NCBI RefSeq assembly: GCF_947501415.1
Contig: NZ_CANMVL010000002.1
Coordinates: forward strand, 335,936-399,935
Length of the DNA: 64,000 bases
Origin: an uncultured Halomonas sp.
GTDB taxonomy: Bacteria; Pseudomonadota; Gammaproteobacteria; Pseudomonadales; Halomonadaceae
Direction: 5' to 3'
Shown: piece after piece, positions 25,869-33,559 of the stretch
Position numbering within the stretch: the stretch's first letter is position 1
Layout: the number at the start of each line of letters is the position of its first letter
The notes under the pieces: generated by a model
Databases searched by the model: none
What the model was told of the DNA's origin: nothing
What the model saw: the letters and a program-made list of their open reading frames with translations, nothing else
Made by a program: the position numbers and the translations under genes

Positions 25869-27914
25869 TCATGCCTCCTCTCCCGACTGAATCAATTGAA
25901 TGCGAATATTCTTCCACTCATCGATCGACGCCACCGTATCGGGCGGCACCACGGTGGTGGAGTCCAGCTGGTCGATGATGGCGGGACCGGAGAACTCGAA
26001 ACCTACCGGCAGGGTTGTCCGATCGTAGACCGGCGTCCGGTGCCACTGCCCCTCGAAGTAGACCTCGCGGTGTGCATGCGGCTCTGCCTGGGCACCCGGC
26101 TGACGCTCGCTGCGCGGGAACTCCGGCTTGGGCGTCTTGCCCACGGCACGCAGGTGAAGCTGGTAGATCTCGACGGGAAGCGCATTCTGGCGGAAGGAGA
26201 ACTGCCGCTCATGCTCCTGGTGGAACATCTCGATGGCATCCTCGAGTGACGCATCGCCACTGCCCATCGCCACCTGCAGGGAGCGCCACTGTCCCTGATA
26301 GCGCATGGAGATGCCACGCTGCAGGACCACATCGGCATCGGCGACGCCCTCGTGGCGCAGCCTGTCCACCGCCTCATCCTCCAGAGACCGGAACTGGCGC
26401 TCGAGGTCTTCCAGGTCGGCACTCTCCGCCGCCGCGGTGTACATCATCGAGAGGTCGTGCTGGATATCCACCAGCAGGCACCCCATCGCCGAGGTCACCC
26501 CGGGATTGGGGGGCACGATCACCGCCGGGATGCCCAGCTCCTTGGCCACCTCGGCACCGTGCAGGGCACCGGCACCACCGAAGGCGATCAGGGCGAAGTC
26601 ACGCGGGTCCAGGCCACGGCGGATCGATACCAGCCGCACCGCATCGGCCATGTTGGCATTCGCCACCTTGATGACCGCCTGTGCCGCCTCGGCCGTGTCC
26701 AACGACAGCGGCTGGCCGACACGCTCTTCGATGACCTGGGTCGCCTTGTCCCGATTCAGCTCGAGTGCGCCGCCCGCAAGCACGGTGCCCAGACGGTTCA
26801 GCGCCAGGTTGGCATCGGTATTGGTAGGCTCCGTGCCGCCACGCTCATAGCAGGCCGGGCCCGGGTCGGCCCCGGCAGACTGCGGGCCATTGCGCAGGGC
26901 CCCGGCGATGTCGATATGCGCCAGCGAGCCCCCACCGGCACCGACGGTCAGTACCTCGATGCTCGGAAACACGATGGGATGTCCATACTCCACTCCCCAC
27001 TGCTTGGTCACGCGCAGCTCACCATCATGGATCAGCGAGATATCGGTAGAGGTGCCCCCCATATCCAGCCCGACGGCATTCTGATAACCGCACTGTTCGG
27101 CGATATGCTTGGCGGCGATCGCCCCCGCGGCGATACCGGAGGCCGCCAGACGCACCGGGAAGTGCTTCGCCATGGCCGGCGTCATCGAGCCACCGCCGGA
27201 GTGCAGCAGCAGCAGGTCGTTATCGTAGCCACCCGCGCTCAACTCATCGTCGAGCTGCTTGACGTAGTCCGACACCAGCGGACCCAGCACCGTATTCGCC
27301 ACCGCGGTATTGAAGCGGTCATGCTCGAATATCTCGGGCAGGATATCCGATGACGTCGAGACGCTCGCCCCGGGAATCTCCTCCTCGAGGATCTCCCGCA
27401 TGCGCTTCTCGTTCTCGGCATTGGCATAGGAGTTGATGAAGCAAACCGCTACCGTGGTGGCACCACGCCGCTTGAGCTTGCGAGCCAGGATGCGGGCCTC
27501 CTCCTCATCCAGCGGGGTCACGACTTCACCGGCGTAGTCTACGCGCTCGGTCACCTCGAAACGGTCGCGACGGCGGATGTAGGGGCCACTCACATCCTCG
27601 TAGGCATCCCACAGATTGTCCTTGGTGCCGTCACGAATCTCGATCACATCGCGAAAGCCCTTGGTGGTGACCAGTGCCGCCTTGGGGAAGCGACGGGTGA
27701 TCAGCGCATTGGTGGCAACGGTGGTGCCGTGGAAGAACAGATCCACGTCCGAAAGATCGATCTCGCCACGCCGCACCCCGTCGATCACGGCCTGCTTGGG
27801 GTTGCTTGGCGTAGAGGGAACCTTGGTGACGCGGAACGCCTGAGTCTCTTCATTATAAATACATACGTCGGTAAAAGTTCCGCCGGCATCGACGGCGACT
27901 CTTAACTTGGACAT
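25869..27914 (-). CDS. hyuA: Hydantoinase A/oxoprolinase family subunit
   Basis: A protein of 681 residues with the acetate/sugar kinase/HSP70-type fold of HyuA. The N-terminal phosphate motif is VAVDAGGTFTDVCIYNEETQ and the second ATP motif is GLDMGGTSTDISLIHDGELR. The middle has TVGAGGGSLAHIDIAGALRN and the C-terminal half has ALIAFGGAGALHGAEVAKEL. It would phosphorylate or activate an amide or imide in the cytoplasm with HyuB. GAGGA precedes the ATG of MSKLRV. It is the first gene of the hyu operon; the AraC regulator and the cupin lie downstream. Which amide it opens is not readable from sequence. Confidence 0.85.
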   Translation of the reverse strand: MSKLRVAVDAGGTFTDVCIYNEETQAFRVTKVPSTPSNPKQAVIDGVRRGEIDLSDVDLFFHGTTVATNALITRRFPKAALVTTKGFRDVIEIRDGTKDNLWDAYEDVSGPYIRRRDRFEVTERVDYAGEVVTPLDEEEARILARKLKRRGATTVAVCFINSYANAENEKRMREILEEEIPGASVSTSSDILPEIFEHDRFNTAVANTVLGPLVSDYVKQLDDELSAGGYDNDLLLLHSGGGSMTPAMAKHFPVRLAASGIAAGAIAAKHIAEQCGYQNAVGLDMGGTSTDISLIHDGELRVTKQWGVEYGHPIVFPSIEVLTVGAGGGSLAHIDIAGALRNGPQSAGADPGPACYERGGTEPTNTDANLALNRLGTVLAGGALELNRDKATQVIEERVGQPLSLDTAEAAQAVIKVANANMADAVRLVSIRRGLDPRDFALIAFGGAGALHGAEVAKELGIPAVIVPPNPGVTSAMGCLLVDIQHDLSMMYTAAAESADLEDLERQFRSLEDEAVDRLRHEGVADADVVLQRGISMRYQGQWRSLQVAMGSGDASLEDAIEMFHQEHERQFSFRQNALPVEIYQLHLRAVGKTPKPEFPRSERQPGAQAEPHAHREVYFEGQWHRTPVYDRTTLPVGFEFSGPAIIDQLDSTTVVPPDTVASIDEWKNIRIQLIQSGEEA

Positions 27915-28123
27915 AATCATTCCTCTATTGTTATTGCTGCTGAATAACCTGAATTATATTTATGCTCTTATAAAGGGCGATTTCTTTTACCCCTGAAATC
28001 AGAGGCGGTATAATCAGCCCTACATTCTGCATTCCTGAACTGAGCGTGGCTTCCTGGAACTGGCACTATCATATTAAATCAAACGCCATAACCGGCATGA
28101 AAACGTAACATTTATATCAATAT

Positions 28124-28148
28124 AGATATTATTTAAAAAATAATATCT
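28124..28148. repeat. AT-rich perfect inverted repeat
   Basis: AGATATTATTT and AAATAATATCT form an 11-bp perfect stem with loop AAA. It lies about 210 bp upstream of the hyuA start in a region far more AT-rich than the window. It may be a regulator site, a terminator-like hairpin or a scar. Confidence 0.6.
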
Positions 28149-28276
28149 CTTTATTGGCTATTCCACTCCAACGATTCCCGGTACCCACACACCTTAGGCA
28201 GAAAGCCATGGGAAGCGTTTGTCTCAGGGTGCACTGTTGATTGGCATGGCGTGCACTACAACCCGTGCTTCAGGGC

Positions 28277-28471
28277 TTACCCACGGCGCCAGGAGGAAAC
28301 AAGACGTAAGGTGGTGATCTCTTGCCGCTGTAACTGCCGAATATTTCGATGGGGCTGTGTTAGCGGCCACAGCTCGCCTTCCGAAGACTCGCTGCAGGCT
28401 GCCCCAAGCACCAATCCGAAAATAGCTAGGTATATGGCTAGAAATGTACAGTCCCGGGCAGCCATGGCCAT
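28277..28471 (-). CDS. Possible small lipoprotein (doubtful)
   Basis: A 64-residue frame starting MAMAARDCTF, then a hydrophobic run LAIYLAIFGLVLGAAC that resembles a lipoprotein signal, followed by a polar tail. The lipobox is not canonical (G at -3 rather than L), and there is no clear ribosome-binding site. Other frames overlap it on both strands. It is listed only because the hydrophobic segment followed by Cys is unusual for a random frame. Confidence 0.2.
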   Translation of the reverse strand: MAMAARDCTFLAIYLAIFGLVLGAACSESSEGELWPLTQPHRNIRQLQRQEITTLRLVSSWRRG

Positions 28472-28845
28472 GGGGAGAAATGCGACGTGCGTTTGTGACG
28501 CCTACGGCGCCAGCCGAGGCGTTATCAACGGATGCACCAACAGACTGGCACGCGAGCGCCTTCCCAGAGGAGCAAACAACCTGCAGAACACGAGGCCGCG
28601 ACGCACAAAGAGGACAAGAAGCCGAATGGTAGTCGTGGAAACCGGTTTGGTTATCGGACACCTCCCCCAGGCTTGACTGGAAAAATATTCAGCAACACTG
28701 ATCGCGAATGAGACGACGCTAATTGCTTGGCGGCTACTGCTGAGCTAGCCTTGGGAGATAGATTTCACTGCATTTTACATCAAAGGCAGTGATCTTTATC
28801 ATTAATATACGATCTTTTTAATATATCAACACTAAGGGCCTCCCA

Positions 28846-29004
28846 ATGGATCTGATACGCATACTTCTCGCCATCTTCCTTCCGCCTGTTGGTGTTTTTC
28901 TTCAGGTCGGCCTTGGAATGCACTTCTGGATCAACATCATTTTGACCATTTGTGGATACATCCCCGGCATCGTACACGCCGTATGGGTGATTGCTAAAAA
29001 ATAA
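28846..29004 (+). CDS. Pmp3/YqaE family small membrane protein
   Basis: A 52-residue gene, short enough to be missed by usual cut-offs. It starts MDLIRILLAIFLPPVGVFLQ and ends VHAVWVIAKK. The first helix with LPPVGVFLQVG and the second with INIILTICGYIPGIVHA are the two hydrophobic helices of the UPF0057/Pmp3 family. In yeast and plants Pmp3 proteins affect membrane potential and salt tolerance; bacterial members are poorly studied. A weak AAGGG lies just upstream. It is AT-richer than its neighbours and stands alone on the plus strand. Confidence 0.85.
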   Translation: MDLIRILLAIFLPPVGVFLQVGLGMHFWINIILTICGYIPGIVHAVWVIAKK

Positions 29005-29318
29005 CCCTCGTATATAGGCATGTCGATTCTCGCCGTGGCACCTGCCAGGGTGGACAGGCTGCGAAACAGCAGCACAGAGACCGTCCCACCCAGTACGCGA
29101 GATGATGTGTCGAAGCAGGCGCCCCAATGGGGGGCGCCTCATGCAAGTCCGATATAACTTCAACGGGAAGCTTACTGCCTGCCTGAGGCAGGACAACGGC
29201 GAGTGCCGGTCACGCCTTTGTCACAGGAGGCGTCACCAGCAGTCTCCAGAGCTGGTGAGCCTTCACATGCAGCCGCCTGAGATCATAGAGCGCCTGATGC
29301 GAGGTGCGAAGGCGGATA
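29005..29318. other. Intergenic, one hairpin
   Basis: About 310 bp between the Pmp3 gene and the convergent methyltransferase gene. The hairpin at 29117-29139 is the only clear structure. No gene or RNA signature was recognised. Confidence 0.5.
29117..29139. terminator. Hairpin downstream of the Pmp3 gene
   Basis: A 9-bp stem AGGCGCCCC / GGGGCGCCT with loop AATGG, 112 bp past the Pmp3 stop. No T-run follows, so the terminator call is tentative. Confidence 0.4.
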
Positions 29319-29957
29319 TCAGCGACGCTGCAGCAACACCACATCGGCGGCGGGAAACTCGACGTTCAGTTCGAGCTCGTCGGCCAGCCAGCGAAAGGTG
29401 GCCTCGCTGAAGAAACTCACATGGGTGGGGTCGAGGATATAGTGCCAGCACGTGAAGGCGGCATGGTCGGTGACCCGCTTGGTCATCAGCCCGAGCCAGC
29501 CACCGGGCCGTAACCGGTCCACCAGCCGCGCAAGCTCTTTGCCGGGTGAGAATAGATGCTCGGCCACCTCGGTGGCGGTAATGAAATCGTAGTTTCGCTC
29601 GAGCACCGACGGGTCGTGCGCATAGAAGGGGTCATAGATCGCCATGGGATACCCGGCCTCCTCGAACATCACCGATAGCGTCGGTCCGGGGCCGGCACCG
29701 AAGTCGAGCCCACGAGCTCCCGGTTCGAGCCTGGCATGCAGGGGCTCGAACAGCCGCCCCAGGAAGCGCCGATAACCGGGGTCATCCGGCGAATTCTGGT
29801 GCTGGTCGTATACTGCCCTCTCCTCCTCGGGGGCAAGCCGAAAGGCCGGTGGCACGAAGACCAGCGTGCAGCGCTCACAGCGGTGGTAGTCGCGCCGCGC
29901 ATCACGGTGATAGAAGGCGGTATCTGCGGATGCGCATAGCGGGCAGGTCGGCATCAT
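29319..29957 (-). CDS. Class I SAM-dependent methyltransferase with zinc-ribbon N-terminus
   Basis: About 212 residues. The N-terminus has two CxxC pairs (CPLC and CERC, about 18 residues apart) that look like a small zinc ribbon. The SAM-binding motif is GLDFGAGPGPTLSVMFEEAG and the later blocks ITATEVAEHLFSPGKEL and LRPGGWLGLMTKR are standard for class I methyltransferases. The substrate is unknown. AGAGGA lies five bases before the first of two adjacent ATG codons. Its start region is 43 bp from the start of the divergent VOC gene, so the two may share a promoter region. Confidence 0.8.
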   Translation of the reverse strand: MMPTCPLCASADTAFYHRDARRDYHRCERCTLVFVPPAFRLAPEEERAVYDQHQNSPDDPGYRRFLGRLFEPLHARLEPGARGLDFGAGPGPTLSVMFEEAGYPMAIYDPFYAHDPSVLERNYDFITATEVAEHLFSPGKELARLVDRLRPGGWLGLMTKRVTDHAAFTCWHYILDPTHVSFFSEATFRWLADELELNVEFPAADVVLLQRR

Positions 29958-30000
29958 CGTATCCTCTGGGGCAACCCCCCTATTCTCCAAGGAGAGACGA

Positions 30001-30408
30001 ATGCTGTCAGGTCTGGACCATCTGGTCATCACCGTGACCGATATTTCCCGTGCGGTCGACTTCTACTCCCGGGTGCTGGGGCTGGAGGTGCGCTACCGCG
30101 ATCGCGAACGCGTCGACCTGATCCTCGGCGACATGGCGCTGCGCCTGCACTGGACAGCCACCGATATCGAGCCCCGCGCCGGCACCCCCACGCCTGGCAG
30201 CCTGGATCTCTGCCTGCGCAGCCTGCTGCCGCTGGACGAGGTGGCCCGACACCTGCAGGCACTCGACGTGGAGATCGAGCTGGGGCCGGTACAGCGTCAG
30301 GGCGCCACCGGTCAGATCGAGTCGCTCTACCTGCGCGACCCGGACGGCAACCTGCTGGAGATCAGCCGCCCACTGCGCAGCACTCCAGAAACCGACGACG
30401 CGCCCTGA
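30001..30408 (+). CDS. VOC-family protein
   Basis: A 135-residue glyoxalase/bleomycin-resistance-type protein. The opening LDHLVITVTDISRAVDFYSR with an early His, and the ending LYLRDPDGNLLEISRPL with a late Glu, are the family's metal-site landmarks. It may be a lyase, isomerase or binding protein; the substrate is unknown. AAGGAGAG lies eight bases before the ATG. It starts a plus-strand series with the DUF4870 and acyltransferase genes. Confidence 0.85.
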   Translation: MLSGLDHLVITVTDISRAVDFYSRVLGLEVRYRDRERVDLILGDMALRLHWTATDIEPRAGTPTPGSLDLCLRSLLPLDEVARHLQALDVEIELGPVQRQGATGQIESLYLRDPDGNLLEISRPLRSTPETDDAP

Positions 30409-30490
30409 TCCCCCGACGGTGGCATTGCGGCCCTCGCCGGGTATCATGTCGACATCAATTTCCATAAAGAACCAGGACGTTAGCCCCGCC

Positions 30491-30883
30491 ATGAGCGACA
30501 ACCTGCAGCGTGAAAACCCGCACAGCGAGAACATCGTCATCGAGAGTCCCGAGCCGGTCGACACGACGCTCCCCATGGTCATCTATGCCCTCTATCTGGC
30601 GAGCATCATCACCGGCGGCCTGACCGCCCTGGTCGGTGTGGTCATTGCCTATGTCTATCGCGGCAAGGGCCCCGAGTGGCTCGAGCGTCACTACCGCTAC
30701 CAGATCCGCACCTTCTGGATCGGCCTGCTCTACTTCTGCCTGTCTGGCGTACTGATGTTCGTGCTGATCGGCTTTGTCCTCTGGCTGGTGGCCGTGGTGT
30801 GGCTGGTGATTCGCTGCGTCAAGGGCTTCAAGGGACTCCAGGAGAAGCGCTCTCCCGACAATGTGGACACCTGGCTGGTGTAA
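30491..30883 (+). CDS. DUF4870-like inner-membrane protein
   Basis: About 130 residues with a hydrophilic N-terminus (MSDNLQRENPHSENIVIESP) and three hydrophobic helices: LPMVIYALYLASIITGGLTA, then TFWIGLLYFCLSGVLMFVLI and FVLWLVAVVWLVIRCVKG. The pattern is that of DUF4870-type small membrane proteins of unknown function. The start at MSDNLQ is preferred because the codons before it are low-quality, but the ribosome-binding site is weak. It is followed after three bases by the acyltransferase gene, so the two are probably coupled. Confidence 0.75.
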   Translation: MSDNLQRENPHSENIVIESPEPVDTTLPMVIYALYLASIITGGLTALVGVVIAYVYRGKGPEWLERHYRYQIRTFWIGLLYFCLSGVLMFVLIGFVLWLVAVVWLVIRCVKGFKGLQEKRSPDNVDTWLV

Positions 30884-30886
30884 CCC

Positions 30887-31828
30887 ATGGCCAAGGCTCC
30901 TTCTCGTACAAGCACTCTTGTCAGCACTCTCCAGGCCCGCGCTATCGAGAGACTGTGGCGAACGCTCGCTGGCCGGCGCCTGACCACGCTATGGCGGCTC
31001 ACGCGCCTGGTCGGCCCGCTGGTGCATCGCTTCAGCCGCCGCGAGCGTGACGTCACCGAGGCGAACTTGGCCCACGTCTATCCTCAGAGCAGCCCCGCCG
31101 AACGGCGCCGCCTCGCCCGCGAGAGCCTGATCCACTCCTCCGCGACCATGCTTGAGATCGGCTTCGCCTGGATGGGCAAGCCAGAGTGTATCGAGACGTC
31201 TCTGCTGGCCGTTCACGGTCGTGAGCTGCTCGACGAGGCGCGTGCCGAGGGGCGCGGAGTCATCGTGCTGGCCCCTCACTTCGGCAACTGGGAGGTGCTC
31301 AACTTCTGGCTCTCCAGCCACTTCCCCTTCACCGCCATGTACGAGCCGCCCAAGCTCGGCGAGCTCGACGCCGTGACCCGGGCCGGCCGTGAGCGCATGG
31401 GGGCAAGCCTGGTGCCAACCAACCCGCGTGGCGTGGCGGCTCTGCTCAAGGCACTGAAGCGCAGCGAGGCGATCGGCATCCTTCCTGACCAGGAACCGAG
31501 CTGGGGCAGCGGCGTCTTCGCCCCCTTCTTCGATCGGCTGGCCTATACCGCCACCCTCCTCCCCAAGCTCGTCGCCCGCACCGAGGCCCGAGTGGTTACC
31601 GGTGTGGCACGCCGTATCCCCGGCCAAGGCTTCGAGATTCACTTCCTGGCGGCAGATGAGCGCGTCTACTCACCCGACGAGGTCGAGTCCGCCACCGGGG
31701 TCAATGCCTGCGTCGAAGCCGCCATCGCCCTGGATCCGGCCCAGTATCAGTGGGAGTACAAGCGCTACCGCAAGGTGATCCAGGAGCAGGAGGGGCACCC
31801 TCACCATCGCGAGTTTCGAATCTACTGA
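30887..31828 (+). CDS. LpxL/HtrB-like lysophospholipid acyltransferase
   Basis: A 313-residue membrane-associated acyltransferase. The catalytic pair H-x4-E/D-like block is APHFGNWEVLNFW, and ILPDQEPSWGSGVFAPFF is the second family block. Lauroyl/myristoyl acyltransferases of this group add secondary acyl chains to lipid A in the inner membrane; a related role is likely but not shown. No long N-terminal anchor helix is visible. The gene begins three bases after the DUF4870 stop and is followed by the TPP riboswitch of tenA. Confidence 0.85.
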   Translation: MAKAPSRTSTLVSTLQARAIERLWRTLAGRRLTTLWRLTRLVGPLVHRFSRRERDVTEANLAHVYPQSSPAERRRLARESLIHSSATMLEIGFAWMGKPECIETSLLAVHGRELLDEARAEGRGVIVLAPHFGNWEVLNFWLSSHFPFTAMYEPPKLGELDAVTRAGRERMGASLVPTNPRGVAALLKALKRSEAIGILPDQEPSWGSGVFAPFFDRLAYTATLLPKLVARTEARVVTGVARRIPGQGFEIHFLAADERVYSPDEVESATGVNACVEAAIALDPAQYQWEYKRYRKVIQEQEGHPHHREFRIY

Positions 31829-31864
31829 ACTGGCAACCCGCCCCCGTCCTGCTAGACTGGGCAT

Positions 31865-31977
31865 TCGCTTGACGGGGTGCCGGTGGAACCGGCTGAGATC
31901 GCCATACGACAGTCACTGTCGCCACGGCGAGGCCCGTTGAACCTGATCCGGTTAGTACCGGCGTAGGAATCAAGCGG
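31865..31977 (+). promoter_or_regulatory. TPP riboswitch (THI element)
   Basis: The aptamer core is complete: GACGGGGTGCC, GGCTGAGATC, then CCCGTTGAACCTGATCCGG, GTTAGTACCGGCGTAGGAA. Helix P1 is CGCTTGA (31866-31872) with TCAAGCG (31970-31976). A P3-type extension holds the stem-loop GACAG-TCA-CTGTC. It is followed by 80 bp and then tenA, so it controls that gene. The downstream bases CCTACGCC (32010-32017) can pair with GGCGTAGG inside the aptamer (31960-31967). Confidence 0.95.
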
Positions 31978-32057
31978 TAGCCAGACCACCTTTCTGTCCC
32001 TACCCTCCGCCTACGCCCTACCTTACATGCCGGACTTTTATCCTGACTGGAGGCATG

Positions 32058-32726
32058 ATGGGCTATCAATTCAGCGACCTTACGCAGGCCTGCCACGCTG
32101 ACTGGCGTGCCTATATCGAGCACGACTTCGTGGCTCAGCTCGCCGCCGGCACCTTGCCGGAAGAGGCATTTCGCCACTACCTGAAGCAGGACTACCTGTT
32201 TCTGATCCATTTCGGGCGGGCCTATGCGCTGGCGACCTACAAGAGCCGCGACATCACCGAGTTGCGTCATAGCCTGGATGGCCTGAAGACCATCATCGAT
32301 GTCGAGCTTGGTCTGCATATCGACTACTGCCGCGAATGGGGCATCTCGGAGGCCGATCTGGCCGGTCTGCCGGAAGCCCGGGCGACCATGGCCTATACCC
32401 GCTATGTGCTGGATACCGGCAACCGTGGCGATCTGCTCGATATGCATGTGGCCCTGGCCCCCTGCCTGGTCGGCTATGGGGTCATCTCCCAGTGGCAAGC
32501 CAAGCAGCCCTTTACCATTCGCGGTGAGGCCAATCCGTTCGAGAAGTGGCTGCAAATGTATGAAAGCGACGCCTTCCAGGCCGCGATGCGCCACGAGATC
32601 GCCTGGCTCGACGCCCGCCTGGCCGATGTCACGCCCGAGCGGTTCGAACAGCTGGCCACCATCTTCCGCGACGCCACGCGCCTGGAGATCGACTTCTGGC
32701 AGATGGGGCTGGATCAGAGCCTCTGA
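32058..32726 (+). CDS. tenA: Thiaminase II / aminopyrimidine aminohydrolase
   Basis: A protein of 222 residues of the TenA family, which hydrolyses thiamin breakdown products (for example aminopyrimidines) to the HMP precursor for salvage. The catalytic Cys is C136 in ALAPCLVGYG, and the acidic residue near the end of RLEIDFWQMG fits the family. D45 in KQDYLFLIHFGRAYAL is the substrate-anchoring Asp. GGAGG (32049-32053) is four bases from the second ATG and one base from the first, so the second is chosen. It is a single gene under a TPP riboswitch, without other thiamin genes nearby. Confidence 0.9.
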   Translation: MGYQFSDLTQACHADWRAYIEHDFVAQLAAGTLPEEAFRHYLKQDYLFLIHFGRAYALATYKSRDITELRHSLDGLKTIIDVELGLHIDYCREWGISEADLAGLPEARATMAYTRYVLDTGNRGDLLDMHVALAPCLVGYGVISQWQAKQPFTIRGEANPFEKWLQMYESDAFQAAMRHEIAWLDARLADVTPERFEQLATIFRDATRLEIDFWQMGLDQSL

Positions 32727-32796
32727 ACGCTACCCAGAGGCTATACCTGTACTTCTCGAGACCTCTCGAGGCGATCTCCCTGCCCCTGAACGCGGC

Positions 32797-32826
32797 ACGC
32801 CCCCGCTGCCTGCGCAGCGGGGGCGT
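32797..32826. terminator. Bidirectional terminator between tenA and barrel gene
   Basis: A perfect 13-bp stem ACGCCCCCGCTGC / GCAGCGGGGGCGT with loop CTGC between the convergent tenA and outer-membrane protein genes. It can serve both genes although no long T-run follows. Confidence 0.75.
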
Positions 32827-32853
32827 ACCATACAGCCGTTAGATCAGCGAGTA

Positions 32854-33354
32854 TCAGAAACGGTAGCGAACACCCACGCTGGCCGCATCGAAGGTGTACT
32901 GATCCTCGTCGAGGTAGCGCATGTAGTCGGCACCCAGTGCCACATTGGGCGCCACATCGAACTCGGCACCGGCGCCGTAGGAGAAGCCGGACTCGCTATC
33001 GATATCTCCATCCACCTCGGTCATGCCGGCCAGGCCATAGAGACGAAACTCCTGGGAAACCGGCAGGATGCCCTTGGCGTAGAGCCCCACCAAGGAGTCC
33101 AGCTCGACCGGACCATCGGAGCCGCCACCCCCCAGGTGACCCTCCACGGCGAAGAAGTCGTTGAACTTCAGCCCGCCGTTGACCCGCAGACCGACGCTAT
33201 CACGGCTGCTAGCCGGGCCATCCGGATTCAGTTCCCAGAACATGGCGTCACCGCCCACATAGCCCTGGGGATAGGGAGGCTGCTGGGCCTGAGCGGCAGT
33301 AGCACCGGCGGCAAGCAGCGCGGAAGTCACAGCGGCAATGGTAAGGGTCTTCAT
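32854..33354 (-). CDS. Outer-membrane beta-barrel protein
   Basis: A 166-residue protein with a signal peptide (MKTLTIAAVTSALLAAGATA, then AQA) and alternating beta strands that end in the C-terminal aromatic VGVRYRF, the barrel insertion signal. The repeat of GLYAKG..., YLDEDQYTF and ALGADYMRYLD suggests a small eight-strand barrel of the OmpX/OmpA type. No specific function can be read. A promoter with ribosome-binding site must lie in 33355-33559. The convergent tenA terminator follows it. Confidence 0.85.
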   Translation of the reverse strand: MKTLTIAAVTSALLAAGATAAQAQQPPYPQGYVGGDAMFWELNPDGPASSRDSVGLRVNGGLKFNDFFAVEGHLGGGGSDGPVELDSLVGLYAKGILPVSQEFRLYGLAGMTEVDGDIDSESGFSYGAGAEFDVAPNVALGADYMRYLDEDQYTFDAASVGVRYRF

Positions 33355-33559
33355 AACGCACTCCTCATTAAAGAACAGTGTTTCCTAACACCCTCAAGTG
33401 TGGCCCCTCTACGACGAAGTATCAAGGGACAAATGTGCAACGTTGCGCTACACAGATGTCGGCGAGTTGCGACATACCACCCCCCCCATGCCTGGCTATA
33501 CTCATTTATCACGCAGGCATCACACAGGCAGGGCTTACTCATCGGGAAAGGACACAGGG

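Larger units (their letters stand above)
27915..28845. other. Gene-poor region upstream of hyuA
   Basis: About 930 bp with no confident gene. The first 250 bp are AT-rich, with TATA-like boxes on the minus strand that could serve as hyuA promoters, a near-perfect inverted repeat CCCCTGA/TCAGAGG at 27990-28005 and the palindrome at 28124-28148. From 28200 to 28680 frames are open on both strands but without family signatures, ribosome-binding sites or consistent codon use. Confidence 0.5.

Noticed and set aside
28060..28085. TGGCAC followed by an AT-rich stretch, like a sigma-54 promoter
   Set aside because: The -12 TTGC element is missing at the required spacing, and no gene follows on that strand.
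28224..28676. Two overlapping frames of about 140 codons on opposite strands
   Set aside because: Neither has a ribosome-binding site, a family signature or consistent composition, so neither is called; the region is listed as unassigned.
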